Source: Lineus longissimus (Eukaryota; Nemertea; Pilidiophora; Heteronemertea; Lineidae). From it: DNA of 64,000 nt. This document shows, in pieces, positions 20,935-32,529 of this stretch. The notes below the pieces were generated by a model. The model was not told the DNA's origin and did not search any database. It saw nothing but the letters and a program-made list of their open reading frames with translations. Position numbers and translations under genes: made by a program. Position 1 is the stretch's first letter. Each line of letters opens with the position of its first letter. The stretch lies in contig NC_088317.1 of NCBI RefSeq assembly GCF_910592395.1, positions 6,450,001 through 6,514,000 on the forward strand, read 5' to 3'.

Positions 20935-21014
20935 AATCTTACGAGTTCAGTCAATTCTTCGATATGGAGAGCTATGCTCGACGATATTCAGATGTGTGTT
21001 GCCTTTTTCACCAC
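20935..21014 (+). pseudogene. Truncated PAN-exon fragment upstream of the U2 PAN exon
   Basis: This 80-base piece copies the middle of the PAN exon (from ATCTTACGAGTTCAGTCAATTC to CCTTTTTCACCAC), but with a frame-breaking change (ATATGGAGAGCTATGCTCGACGATATT). It ends abruptly. The same fragment is at 41745-41824 in U4 and is not found in U1 or U3. Confidence 0.75.
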
Positions 21015-21248
21015 ATAAAATACACTAAAAGCCTATAGAATTTGTTCATCTTATAGTATATAGGTTGTCCTTTACAAACCCTATACAGATGCTATAAAGG
21101 TTTAGATTCTATATAGCCTTTGGACCATTTTCTTTAAAGATTTGCAACAGAGAGTTTTGTCTGTGGCATTAATTTGCGATAACACCATCAATATCTTGAG
21201 AAAGAAGGTCGTCAAGAATTCTAAATGTTGAGTTCGTAAACCCTGTGA

Positions 21249-21581
21249 ATGCAATTCATGACTATATGGGAGTTATTGCTGGTCCTGATCAACATGGACA
21301 GAGCTTCAGCAAGTTTAGTCTTTTCCTCATTTCAATTCATGACAATGGACATTAACGGAAATGATAACCATTTAACTTTCGGAATCTTACGAGTTCAGTC
21401 AATTCTTCGATGTGGTATGGCATGCTCGAATATTCAGATGTGCGATGCCTTTTTCACCACCCCCCAGAACGGCCATGACGGCCATGATCAAACGGAAACC
21501 TGCCATCTTCACAAGGATGCTGCTACCAATTACTGGACTTGCAGAGACGGAAAAACAGGACATCGGCTTTGGAAAAAGCAG
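21249..21581 (+). CDS. U2 first coding exon: signal peptide + PAN/apple-like domain (type 2)
   Basis: 111 codons with the same start, sequon region, Cys pattern and phase-0 donor as U1. Differences include 'NYWTCRDG' in place of 'KDWTCRGG', NDNHLTF and CDAFF. All Cys are kept. It is preceded by the truncated fragment at 20935-21014. Presumed secreted; partners unknown. Confidence 0.65.
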
Positions 21582-22625
21582 GTAGCCAATATTTCGGTTT
21601 TTATATTCGCAACCTATTTTGCAATAAAGACATAATTTGCAATTGTTGCATGCGCAACCGGTTAGACACTAGGACGGCGTTGCTTGTCCTACTGACAAGC
21701 TCGCACTGGACTGTTTGATATCGGAATTTCGTTAGTCCAAGACTGGTTGCCTACCAGGGCTAAAGAAGCCATATTTAGTATATTTAGTGTGTTGGGTTTA
21801 ATTACAGTTAGTATGAATGACTCGTTCTATGGAACGATCTCCATCATCCTCGCATTGCGCATTGTTAGAACTCAAATTTTCTTTAACGACGTTAATCGAT
21901 CGCCCGAGACTGGAATATGCAACTTTATGCAGTTGTTGAAACAAAAACCTAATTCTCGTGCGAATGCATGGCGTACAGTCAACTGAGGAATAAGGTGTAC
22001 ACCTACACTTCAACTTTGAGGGTAAATTATGGTCGTCTGATGATTACTTCGATTCAACTGAACTGGTAAACATTTTTCACAAATATATGATAAAAATAAC
22101 GTGAAACTGCACAATACTACTTTCAAATTCAGACCGACCTCTGCTTTAGGCGTACCTGTCTATAATGAAGTCGTATTTTAAGTCGTGCACTGCAATTTGG
22201 ATAACCACTTCGTTGTAGCCATCTTATACACTGATCCAATTTGATATTATAAACATTACTGTAAAAATCCAGATGGAATGGCACAATGAAAACGTTCGTC
22301 GATTAACTGAATATTAGATAACCGTACGTAATTCAATATCGGAGATGAGGTCGGAGTGGGACTCGGAGTGGGACTCGGAACGGGCCAAGGCTCAGATTTA
22401 GCGGAATCTGCAATAAACATTTGAAAAGTTCTATTAGTATCAATTTGCTGAAACCCATATATTTATCGACTTAGGAAAAAAAACAACCAATATGCATGAC
22501 AAAATGATCTGCATTATTCTTCTCGGACCATTTCCACATCGGCTGTGGTGGGGGAGAAGGCCAAACGTAGCAATTTTTACAAATAATTATCATATACATA
22601 TTCTATAGCGATCTTTTCATGTGCA
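21582..22625. other. Intron-like region of U2
   Basis: Matches the U1 region after the PAN exon. It includes the MTRSMERSPSSSHCA remnant (~21812), the GVHLHFNFEGKLW run (~21993-22066) and the minus-strand Pro-rich open run (~22270-22410). A one- to two-base difference after TTGCGC shifts the exon-like frame relative to U1. Confidence 0.4.
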
Positions 22626-22904
22626 TTGTTTTTGGGTGTTTCCGCTCAATTTAACCATAATTTTCCAGTTTTCCCAGTTTTCCGCAGTTTTCGTAGATTC
22701 CGCTTAATTGCCCTGGCCGTCAGGATGATTTTCAGAGTGGCGCTCATTGTTGCCAACCTGTCTATAATATATACAGGGTATACCAAAAAGGCTGTATCCG
22801 CCTATACGTTAATAATGGGTTTGTATAAACAAGATGAGCGCATTACTTATGAAGATTGTCTAATCAACAAAGAGAGACAGCCTTCCATCTCTCCCACAAT
22901 GTAA
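22626..22904 (+). CDS. Exon-like ORF conserved between units (U2 copy)
   Basis: 92 codons, differing from U1 at a few residues (for example EDCLINKERQ against EDFLINRERQ). Only the C-terminal ~35 codons are supported as coding, by the diverged U4 sequence. Not recognised. Confidence 0.35.
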   Translation: MFLGVSAQFNHNFPVFPVFRSFRRFRLIALAVRMIFRVALIVANLSIIYTGYTKKAVSAYTLIMGLYKQDERITYEDCLINKERQPSISPTM

Positions 22905-22987
22905 TGTATTAAAACCTAATTTTAACAATTCCATCCACTTCATTTAAAGCTGTCATATCTTAACTTTTAACCGCCACGCCGAACTAG

Positions 22988-24094
22988 CAGAGGGGCACCT
23001 ATCGGTCGTACCGTGATGTAAGGATCTATGGCCAGTTCCCACCGTGGGCGGCATCGGTATTTTACCACACTGGGCTAAGTGTCATAGTCACAATGGCTCG
23101 TTTTCATTACTCCTTGAGTACTTATCGTAATGTCTACGTCTACAGCCAAGATGATATAAGCGGAGATTTTAAACTGATGTATCATTTTCATTTTGACGAG
23201 CTCATATACATTGCTGGCGAATATGGCAATGATGTCATAGGTGTTAGCACTCGTCGTAGACGGAAATATGTCGCTGAAAAGTTGCGAGCATTTCAATTCG
23301 ATTTGATTGGAAGTAGCAATTGCAGAGAGTTGATTCTACCGTATGGTGAACTTGAGAAAAGCCTCGGTCCAAAGAAATCGAGGTTCATATATTTCAAAAT
23401 GGTTTCATGTGGTGAGAATGTTTTCTTGGAGTTGACCTTTCGATGCAAATTTCAGCAGCACAAAAACAGGGGAAAAGACCTGTTTATGTCTTGGTTAAAT
23501 TGGTATAAAATAGTAAACATAGGGTTTGTTCTTAAACTTCGGTATGTTAAAAGCCTAAAAGAGATAAATTACTCTCTTGTGCCTGAAGCCGAAAGTGCTT
23601 TATTATCTGATATGGATAACATCATGTTAAAGGATATCCGATGTGATTTGAATGGTTATCTCTATAAATCATCATCCAGAACACACTCCATCACCATCTT
23701 AGAAAAACCGTACGAGTATAATAAATCCACGTCGATTATCTTACGTGATGATTTGTTCAGAAAATTGGGAGACTCCGCAATTCTGTCTTTGTTAGGATCA
23801 TATAATGTCGTCGTTGAGGTTCATCGGGCGAAGTTCGTTACCATATTTTTAAGTAAGCTTCCTAAGGAGAGCTTTAGGCTGAATCCTAAGAATCACTCTC
23901 TATTTCTGTTTAGGTTGCAATTGGGGCCATGCCTGGATGAATCCGAGGTGGAAGCTAAGAATACGTTATTGATGACCTTACGTGACCCTTTTGTCTCCAA
24001 CCATTGGTTAATAGTCGGTGCGAATGAAAGATTATTTGCCTGGCCCAAATTCGATACTGGTAAGCAAATGACCGCAAAGGTATTTACTCTGTAA
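22988..24094 (+). CDS. Large array exon, intact (U2): uncharacterised protein, ~368 codons
   Basis: The open frame starts just after an in-frame TAG that is part of an AG acceptor (cgccgaactag|CAGAGG) and ends with TAA at 24092-24094. An ATG at 23093 exists only in this unit (GTG or GCG elsewhere), while the 35 codons before it (IYGQFPPWAASVFYHTGLSV) are open in all units, so this is better read as an internal or terminal exon than as a gene starting at 23093. The product has no clear membrane segment or signal. Marks: VYVYSQDDISGDFKLMYHFH, GEYGNDVIGVSTRR, RELILPYGELEKSLGP, LFMSWLNWYKIVNIGF, and a C-terminus with LLMTLRDPFVSNHWLIVGAN. I do not recognise a family. Alpha/beta content with alternating aromatic residues suggests a globular domain. 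It lies 3' of a PAN exon, so it may be the body of a secreted protein. Confidence 0.65.
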   Translation, partial: QRGTYRSYRDVRIYGQFPPWAASVFYHTGLSVIVTMARFHYSLSTYRNVYVYSQDDISGDFKLMYHFHFDELIYIAGEYGNDVIGVSTRRRRKYVAEKLRAFQFDLIGSSNCRELILPYGELEKSLGPKKSRFIYFKMVSCGENVFLELTFRCKFQQHKNRGKDLFMSWLNWYKIVNIGFVLKLRYVKSLKEINYSLVPEAESALLSDMDNIMLKDIRCDLNGYLYKSSSRTHSITILEKPYEYNKSTSIILRDDLFRKLGDSAILSLLGSYNVVVEVHRAKFVTIFLSKLPKESFRLNPKNHSLFLFRLQLGPCLDESEVEAKNTLLMTLRDPFVSNHWLIVGANERLFAWPKFDTGKQMTAKVFTL

Positions 24095-25639
24095 CAAAGT
24101 ACTCGGGTGGACTTATATTGTTTATAAAGCTGAGCTGCACGAACAAATCTCACAGTGGCTGATTAAGAAATTAAGGTGAGACGGATACGGCACAGCTGTG
24201 GATGCAATATTTCCGACTGCTACTATGTCTAATAATTCATTACTAACGTTCATTTTTCTTAGCTTGCCCACCAGAATCTTTGTCTAAATCCTTTTACGCA
24301 AGATCGAAACAGACATCGTAGCATTTCACTCTCCACCGTAAGTCATTGCCGTGTTGCATCAATAAATTCATTGATATTCCGGGAGATATGATTGTCGCAA
24401 TAAGTATATTGAGGGAAATTACACATGCAGTAAAGTGTATTTCGGATTCTTTTAGATCTGGCCACATTTACTTGGCTATTCTCTTGTCACTGAATTGTAA
24501 TAGTGTGATCACCAATATTATAGTAATGAAACACAGCCTTGGGCAACCGGTGTCATATTACAGTTGACCAGGTTTAGTTGACACCATAAAGGAGCATTGG
24601 TTAGGCAAGAGTCTTTAAATAAAAAATTTGAAAGACTCTCAGACTGGTTGAAAGACTCTGGTCAGGCAAATCCCAAGGATACTAAGTAATCTTGTTCTGA
24701 GCAACACCACTATCTTTTAATAAATGTGACGTGGTCACATTCCGGAGTTCAACTAAGTGCCCTTGGTCAGAACGATATGAAAACACTATGAGCAAGTCGA
24801 TGACTCTCATTTGAATGACGATCGCCGTATTTGAAAGATCATCTTTCAAATGAGAGTCTGGAAAGAGTCAGTTCGACCACTAAACTGTTATTGCAATACA
24901 ACGCAATAGTTTGAAATTGAAAGTGAAAGAAAGCGTTATTCGGAGGTTTCAGCTTGCATCTTCTTTTATTGACGGTCATGGCCTCTATGGACCATATAAT
25001 ACAATCCATCAGAATACAATACGGCCGGAGACCTTTTCCAGGGGGACATTTTCCACTTCTACACTGGATTGTGTGACCCAGTTCAATTTTGTCATCGATC
25101 AATTGAGTTCACCATCGCGTTGCAAAGATATATGGTCGATCATCTTCATCGAATCGGAGTTTACGTCCTCATTTCAAAGATGTATGGTCGCCGTCGTCAC
25201 CGAGTTGGAGTTCATGCTAACGTTCGTGTTTCAACGATCGCTGGTCGAGTGCAGTCACCGAGTCGGAGCTTCTGACCACGTTTCAACGATCTCAGGTTGA
25301 TTATCGTCACCGAGTCGGAGTTCATGCAAATCTTTTGATCGTTGTGTTTGTATTTTTTATGTCTATTTTAGACTACTTCTCAATGCTGGCTAGATGCATG
25401 ATTTGCTGTAATGTTATCATTAATCCTGTGGTTCTGGTCATCATTTAATCGCGAGGCTTTCAAGCGTCCTGGGATCACTTGATGAGCATGGTTAATTGTG
25501 AGATAGAAGACATTTGCCAGTAAGTTGAAGTGTGATTTAGATTCGATCGAAGCCTTTCGACGTCCGCGTTCATTCATGTATATATGGTCAGGTCAGCTAG
25601 CGTCTGTTATCTCATGCAATTACTCCATTCCCTATTGAG
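24095..25639. other. U2 post-gene segment
   Basis: No gene supported. The first ~390 bases after the stop are absent from U1 (deleted there) but present in U3 and U4. Around 24806-24860, CTCTCATTTGAA and TTTCAAATGAGAG form an inverted pair. The 'CACCGAGTCGGAG' minisatellite lies at ~25150-25325. Confidence 0.5.
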
Positions 25640-27110
25640 GGTCCCATGGAATCGCAACGTTTAGCTCCACTCTGCTCATTGTATTTTTTAAAATTGTATG
25701 GCTTGCGATTCTGTCAGGTCCGGCCAATGGAGACTAGTTTGCCACTGGCAAACCTGTAGACCAGTGCAACCTGCTCAGGGTCGGACAATCGGCGACTAAA
25801 CCAGTATCCCAACCAGAGTCTTTGACTTTGGTGGTGAGGGTGGCCAGACACCCAGATGGAACTAAAACCAACATCCATCTTAAGAGCTGATGAGCTCATT
25901 GTTGAGCCCTTGGCCATCTATCGACTCCTGTTGTGGAGATGGGCTCTGCAAGGAGTTACCCAGCCCGTGAATCAACATGGCAAGGAAAACAACGAAATCC
26001 ATACCGGATCGGATGCGTCCCGGGTTATGAACGTTCGCGCCTACCACAAGCCAGGATGGAGTTGATAAATGTGCAACTGGCATCCAGACACCCATAATCT
26101 GCCTTCGGCGACAGAACATCGTTATCGGAAAATGTCATGTGCGGACCCTGAATGCCAGCTGCGGACAAGGTCGTACAGCTCGAGTATGAACTCCAGCGGT
26201 ACAGGTGAAATATTGTTTGTCTGGCTGTGGCCAGGCTCACTGGTACAGGTGAGATGACAAAAGCTGATGGACACAGACTCTTCTTGAGTGGTCAACAGTC
26301 CTAGTGTGCGGGTATGGAACGGCAGGCTTGGTTCATAAGGACACGGCTCTAGCAGTTCTAATATCAACTAATTGGTAGCTCCTATTGCACCAACTGTGAA
26401 ATTACTAAAAACTAACCAATTATTAGTTGTTCCAACTAAAAAGGATAGTAAAACTACCATTAATATGGTTAAGAATTACCATAGTTAAAACAACTAATTT
26501 CACAGTCAGTATAAAAGCAACTACATGTACCAGAGTAGTAAAACATAACTACAATTAGTTACTTTTACTACGTGTATTTAATTTTAAATGGAGAACTGAC
26601 CAGTCTCCAACCGTATGATGACTGTGAGGATCAGCGCAAAACCATTCAACCTGTCAGTTGTCCAGATCTACGCTCCAACAAGCTATGGATCCGAGGACAG
26701 GATGAATGGCTTTTACGACGATTTCATGGCTACTATGCAGTCTCTCCCAAAACAGGACATAATTCTGGTAGTCGGGGGCTGTAACGCAAAAATCGGCACC
26801 GACGCCTAGGACCAATTGAAAGGCAACGTCGGGGGATTGTGCTCAGAATAACAAACAAGAGGGGCCTCCGGATAATTGAATTTGCTAGATTCCACGAACT
26901 CGCCATAGCCAACACCTTCCAGCCTCAAAAACTCAGTCGAAAGACAACCTGGCATTCTCCTAGTGGTAGGTAACACACACGACAAGATAGGCTACATTAT
27001 GGTTACGAAAAGGTTCATGAGCAGCATCAACATGGCTAAGACCATGATCTATCCAGGAGCAGATGTTGGATTTGACCATGAGCCTGTCCTTTAAAATGGC
27101 GCTTTTACTA
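25640..27110 (+). pseudogene. RTE-type LINE 5' part: leader and endonuclease fragment (U2)
   Basis: Longer than the U1 copy because it keeps ~500 bases of leader. After an ATG at 25977 (MARKTTKSIPDRMR) frames break quickly. Recognisable blocks follow: IGKCHVRTLNASCGQ near 26125, GTGEMTKADGHRLFLSG, then after the MITE VRISAKPFNLSVVQIYA, LPKQDIILVVGGCNAKIG, and YIMVTKRFMSSINMAK with PGADVGFDHEPVL. The reverse transcriptase is missing. Clearly non-functional. Confidence 0.8.
26370..26580. mobile_element. MITE-like insertion inside the RTE endonuclease (U2)
   Basis: Same insertion as at 17671. Its ends are clearer here: TTGGTAGCTCCTATTGCACCAACTGTGAAATTA and, mirrored, TAATTTCACAGTCAGTATAAAAGCAACTACATGTACC. 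Confidence 0.65.
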
Positions 27111-28800
27111 ACCTCATGACAAGCTACAATCCACGCCCAAGTTGTCCCTTGAGACTGATATTTCTGCTCCAAAGGCTGAATTTCAAATTGTAATTGCTTG
27201 ATAAATGCCAACCCGCTCTAAATTCTTTTTACGTCTAATCATAATTATCATGTCAGTGATTAACTTGATTATAGGCATCTCATAAAATATAACCCATACT
27301 AGTCCAGCAAGTCAGGAATGCAAACAGGATGATAAAAGTAGGAAACAGGTTAAAAAGTTTCTATGCTATTCCCGATTAAACAACTGATAAGACGATAGAG
27401 ATAATATACTAGTATTGTACCGTCCTTTATTACGAGCTAGACTGTACATTCGTAAGAGGATTCTTGCCAGATTCCTAATATAGTTAAGATCTAAACTAAG
27501 AAATCTTGCAACGAAATGTACATGCACTCGTTCACAAAACTGAATAATATCTTTAAAATCTTATACAAATCTTAATTCTTGATTTTGGCCGGGGAGATCA
27601 GAGCCGCGATAATCGATTCCTGTCCCATGCAAGGACCTACGATGACCACCGTAAACATGGTAAACGAGCAATTTTTGTTGCATGCAATCATGATCACAGG
27701 TCGTAGTGACAAAAATCATAAGTCTTATTTAGGTTCAAGGATCCGGATCACAAATAGCTACGTAACTACATTTTTTATATGTGAACATGCGTATGGGGTC
27801 GGATTCTATTCCACGATATCCATTTTAAAAGCAATCGATGTCAAAATAAGTTGATGCACTGTTTTCTTTGAATCAATTTTCACAAATACAGTTATTGACG
27901 CTGGTTGTGTTGTTATTGATTAAACGTTGTATTGTTAAAGCCACAGTTATCTTGCTGATATCAGGCTCTATTACATCGGTTGTGTCTGTCGCAGCAGAAC
28001 TAGGGACACAAGATCAGAGAGGTGACTTAACATGCTATTTTCGAAATTCACCATTTCCTGATCAGCGCCTCTTGTAGCGGAGCTCAGAGACGTAGACGCT
28101 GACGTCCTCAATTACTTCGAAATTGATTTACCTTTGGCGAACTATTGACCAAAGGAAGCTTGATATGCCTAATTATTCTTGTCGCATGGTAATTGTGTGA
28201 TTTTACCCTTGATAGATGTTGTTGTGAATTACGTGTACGCTCTATTAAACGTCCGTGGTTTTAGTTGATGTGTCTGGCATTTGACCGACAAATGTTTGGG
28301 GTCAGCGCTGACTGCAGTATTAAAGAATTTAATTTGTACACAAATGCATTTGAGATATACACGTACGCTCGTGCCATGCAAAATTCTGCATTTTAACATA
28401 ACCAAGGAGGCTCTTGGTTGAGTTTCCAAAAACTCTCAGTTCCGCAAACAGAAAGAGGCTAACTATGATTTGTGATAGCAATGTATTTCAGAATGTCCCT
28501 TCGACAATCAAATCGTCATTGATCCATTGCCGAAATATGCTTGTCTTAACAGAAAATTTCGCGTTAAGGAGGTTTTCACAAATTTCTCGAGTAGGTCATG
28601 ATCGCGAAAGCATTCTGCCGCGAAAATCCTTTCCTTTTCGGCAAGAATTACATGTCATTGTTGGCATTGCATCCAGCTACAGCCCCTATTTCGATCGAGA
28701 TGTTTAAAGAAACTGCGTATACAGTGTACCCTTCGCAATTAGCACGTATCGTAATGACTCCTAAAAACCACAAGTTCCACATGTCTTGAATAGTGCCCAA
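27111..28800. other. Spacer beta (U2)
   Basis: Near-identical to 59330-60900 in U4. No gene firmly supported. An open run at 27868-28077 (LLTLVVLLLIKRC, then ISGSITSVVSVAAELG) is hydrophobic and signal-like but begins TTG with no ATG. It could be an exon after the acceptor-like CACAAATACAG, but there is no other support. Confidence 0.45.
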
Positions 28801-28813
28801 CAATCGTTGGTCC

Positions 28814-29410
28814 TGGGTGCACCTTAAGTGCACCCAGGACCAATCTTGGTGTACCTTAACTTCACTTAAAGATTCTTATCTGCACCCAGTGTGAAATTCG
28901 CGCCGATTAAAAACCTGTGTCCAAGGTTGAAAATGGTATGTTTGTCTTGTAGCAAATCAGAACATCTCGTGTCGTACATTTGCTCTATTTTTCGCTTAAA
29001 AAGTGTATACATATACATGTATTACAGATGGTGGTAAGAAATAAAGAAAAAGTATTTTTAAGAACATAATATATTTACTTAACATTAGATATGCAGTATG
29101 AGATGATTCCCCCATCCATACATACATCCGTTCATAGCACACGTGTGCGCAATGACCCTAGATCCTGCCACTGATGTCGAACTGACATTTTGAAACCTCG
29201 TTTACAGTTAGTGTTCAGCAAAATTACGGATGTAGAGCAAAAGCACGCGTACCCCACATCGGACACAGGTTTTTTAATCGGCGCGTATTTCAATCTGTTT
29301 GCACATAGCCTAATGATCATTTTAAAGCAGCACCCAGGAGCATCCTGGGTGCGGTGCTGTGCTGTTAAGGTACACCCAGCTTGGTCCTTGGTACACCTAA
29401 GGTGCACCCA
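28814..29410. mobile_element. Inverted-repeat element with nested hairpin ends, U3 copy
   Basis: Near-identical to 12618-13211. Here the flank TTGGTCC continues the unit sequence to the left, whereas in U1 the foldback element abuts directly. Confidence 0.7.
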
Positions 29411-29959
29411 TGACGACATTTGCCCTTTTGACGACACTGACTGTATTGCATGTGTTAGGTCGACTGAAATATTGTGAAGGATAGACACCTACATGTAGAT
29501 GTAGGTGACACTAGTTAATTTGTTTTAGCCATATCGTGTATTCAAAAATGCTAAGAAACAATCACATGCAAACACTTTTCTGAAGAAAATCTGTTGAGAA
29601 ACCCTTTACCTTTACAGTATTCTAAACGGATTTTAATAGGTGCTATATAGGTTTTTCATGTATGATTTAAAAAGTTATTTTAGTTATATAGAGTTTCTAT
29701 GTTGATAAAATACATAGACTACACTGTATATACTATATAGATTTTTTTTCACATGGAATCTTATAGTTTATAGGTTGTCCTTTACAAAACCAATACAGGT
29801 GATATACCGGTATAGATTTTATATAGTCTTTTTTGGCCATTTTTGGCCATTTACTTTAAAGATTTGCTCCGAGGATTTTGTCTGTGGTATAAGTTTGCAA
29901 TGACACCATCAATATCTCGAGAAAGCAGGTAATCCAATCAAGAATTCTATTGCGTGTAA

Positions 29960-30292
29960 ATGCAATTCATGACTATATGGGAGTTATTGCTGGTCCTGAC
30001 CAACATTGACAGAGCTCTAGCAAGTTTAGTGTTTTCCTCATTTCAATTCATGGCAATGCACATTAACGGAACTGATAGCAATTTAACTTTCGCAACCTTA
30101 CCAGGTCAGTCAATTCTTCGATGTGGTATGGCATGCTCGAATATTCAGATGTGCGTTGCCTTTTTCACCACCCCCCAGAACGGCCATGACGGCCATGATC
30201 AAACGGAAACCTGCCATCTTCACAAGGATGCTGCTACCAAGGACTGGACTTGCAGAGACGGGAAAACAGGGCATCGGCTTTGGAAAAAGCAG
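29960..30292 (+). CDS. U3 first coding exon: signal peptide + PAN/apple-like domain (type 1)
   Basis: 111 codons ending in the same donor (AAGCAG|GTAGCC). It carries the type 1 sequence 'KDWTCRDG'. A few residues differ from U1 (PGQSILRC, HINGTDSNLTF). Signal peptide and Cys set are complete. With its intact large exon, U3 is one of the two complete-looking units. Confidence 0.65.
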
Positions 30293-31189
30293 GTAGCCAA
30301 TATTTCGGTTTTTATATTCGCAACCTATTTTGCAATAAAGACATAATTTGTTGTTGTTGCGTGCGCAACCGGTTAGACACTAGGACGGCGTTGCTTGCCC
30401 TACTGACAAGCTCGCGCTGGACTGTTTGATATCGGAATTTCGTTAGTCCTAGACTGGTTGCCGACCAGGGCTAAATAAGCCATATTTAGTATATTTAGTG
30501 TGTTGGGTTTAATTACAGTTAGTATGAATGACTCGTTCTATGGAACGATCTCCATCATCCGCACATTGCGCCCATAATTGCTAGAACTCAAAATTTCTTC
30601 AAAGACGTTAACCGGTCGCCCGAGACTGGAATATGCACCTTTATGCAGCTGTTGAAACAAAAACCTAATTCTCGTGCGAATGCATGGCGTACAGTCAACT
30701 GAGGAATAAGGTGTACACCTACACTTCAACTTTGAGGGTAAATTATGGTCGTCTGATAATTACTTCGATTCAACTGAACTGGTAAGCATTTCTCACAAAT
30801 ATATGATAAATTACGTGAAACTGCACAATACTACTTTCGAATTCAGACCGACCTGTGTTTTAGGCGTACCTGTCTATAATAAAGTCGTATTTCAAGTCGT
30901 GCACTGCAATTTGGATAACCACTTCGTTTTAGCCATCTTATATGCTGATCCAATTTGATATTATAAACATTACTGTAAAAATCCAGATGGAATGGCATAA
31001 TGAAAACGTTCGTCGATAAACTGAATATTAGATAACCGTACGTAATTCAATATCGGAGATGAAGTCGGAGTGGGACTCGGAACGGGACAAGGCTCCGATT
31101 TAGCGGAATCTGCAATAAACATTTGAAAAGTTCCATTAGTATCAATTTGCTGAAACCCCTATATTTATCGACTTAGAAAAAAAAGACCC
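30293..31189. other. Intron-like region of U3
   Basis: Same content as in U1, with a shorter Pro-rich minus-strand run (one 12-base unit fewer). At ~31187 a deletion removes the sequence between two CCAACCTGTC/CCAACATG sites, taking most of the exon-like ORF seen at 15144. Only its last ~45 codons remain (31190-31338). Confidence 0.5.
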
Positions 31190-31422
31190 AACCTGTCTAT
31201 AATATATACAGGGTATACCAAAGAGTCTGTATCCGCCTATACGTTAATAATGGGTTTATATAAACAAGATGAGCGCATTACTTATGAAGCTTGTCTAATC
31301 AACAGAGAGAGACAGCCTTCCATCTCTCCCACAATGTAATGTATTAAAACCTAATTTCAACAATTTCATCCACTTCATTTAAAGCTGTCATATCTTAACT
31401 TTTAACCGCCACGCCGAACTAG

Positions 31423-32529
31423 CAGAGGGGCACCTATCGGTCGTACTGTGATGTAAGGATCTATGGCCAGTTCCCACCGTGGGCGGCATCGGTATTTTAC
31501 CACACAGGGCTAAGTGTCATAGTCACAGTGGCTCGTTTTCATTACTCCTTGAGTACTTATCGTAACGTCTACGTCTACAGCCAAGATAATATCAGCGGAG
31601 ATTTTAAACTGACGTATCATTTTCATTTTAACGAGCTCACATACATTGCTGGCGAATACGGCAATGATGTCATAGGTGTTAGAACTCGTCGTAGACGGAA
31701 ATATGTCGCTGAAAAGTTGCGAGCATTTCAATTCGATTTGATTGGAAGTAGCAATTGCCGAGAGTTGATTCTACCGTATGGTGAACTTGAGAAAAGCGTC
31801 GGTCCAAAGAATTCGAGGTTCATATATTTCAAAATGGTTTCATGTGGTGAGAATGTTTTCTTGGAGTTGACCTTTCGATGCAAATTTCAGCAGTACAAAA
31901 ACAGGGGAAAATACCTGTTTATGTCTTGGTTAAATTGGTATAAAATAGTAAACGTAGGGTTTGTTCTTAAACTTCGGCATGTCAAAAGCCTAAAAGAGAT
32001 AAACTACTCTCTTGTGCCCGAAGCCGAAAGCGCTTTATTATCTGATATGGATAACATCATGTTAGAGGATATCCGATGTGATTTGAATGGTTATCTCTAT
32101 AAATCATCATCCAGAACACACTCCATCACCATCTTAGAAAAACCGTACGAGTATAATAAATCCACGTCGATTATCTTACGTGATGATTTGTTCAGAAAAT
32201 TGGGAGACTCCGCAATTCTGTCTTTGTTAGGATCATATAATGTCGTCGTTGAGGTTCATCGGGCGAAGTTCGTTACCACATTTTTAAGTAAGCGTCCTAA
32301 GGAGAGCCTTAGGCTGAATCCTAAGAATCACGCTCTATTTCTGTTTAGGTTGCAATTGGGGCCATGCCTGGATGAATCCGAGGTGGAAGCTAAGAATACG
32401 TTATTGATGACCTTACGTGACCCTTTTGTCTCCAACCATTGGTTGATAGTCGGTGCGAATGAAAGATTATTTGCCTGGCCCAAATTCGATACTGGTAAGC
32501 AAATGATCGCAAAGGTATTTACTCTGTAA
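31423..32529 (+). CDS. Large array exon, intact (U3): uncharacterised protein, ~368 codons
   Basis: Opens after the same AG acceptor with in-frame TAG, and ends with TAA. There is no ATG where U2 has one (GTG at 31528), which supports reading the segment as a spliced exon. By eye about 17 of the last 333 residues differ from U2 (for example D/N, H/Y, K/E, I/T, F/L) with no indels, so two full-length frames are kept despite sequence change. Function unknown. Confidence 0.65.
   Translation, partial: QRGTYRSYCDVRIYGQFPPWAASVFYHTGLSVIVTVARFHYSLSTYRNVYVYSQDNISGDFKLTYHFHFNELTYIAGEYGNDVIGVRTRRRRKYVAEKLRAFQFDLIGSSNCRELILPYGELEKSVGPKNSRFIYFKMVSCGENVFLELTFRCKFQQYKNRGKYLFMSWLNWYKIVNVGFVLKLRHVKSLKEINYSLVPEAESALLSDMDNIMLEDIRCDLNGYLYKSSSRTHSITILEKPYEYNKSTSIILRDDLFRKLGDSAILSLLGSYNVVVEVHRAKFVTTFLSKRPKESLRLNPKNHALFLFRLQLGPCLDESEVEAKNTLLMTLRDPFVSNHWLIVGANERLFAWPKFDTGKQMIAKVFTL

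Larger units (their letters stand above)
20760..28800 (+). repeat. Tandem array unit U2 (type 2 gene + spacer beta)
   Basis: Same gene order as U1, but with a type 2 PAN exon, a short remnant of the inverted-repeat element, an intact large exon, a longer RTE 5' part and a different spacer (beta). Confidence 0.9.

Noticed and set aside
23093-24094. 333-codon protein starting at the ATG at 23093
   Set aside because: Other units have GTG or GCG at that codon while upstream codons stay open, so the start is not conserved.
27868-28077. Possible small membrane or secreted peptide in spacer beta
   Set aside because: No ATG begins the frame (TTG only) and the alpha spacers have it broken; kept only as a note.
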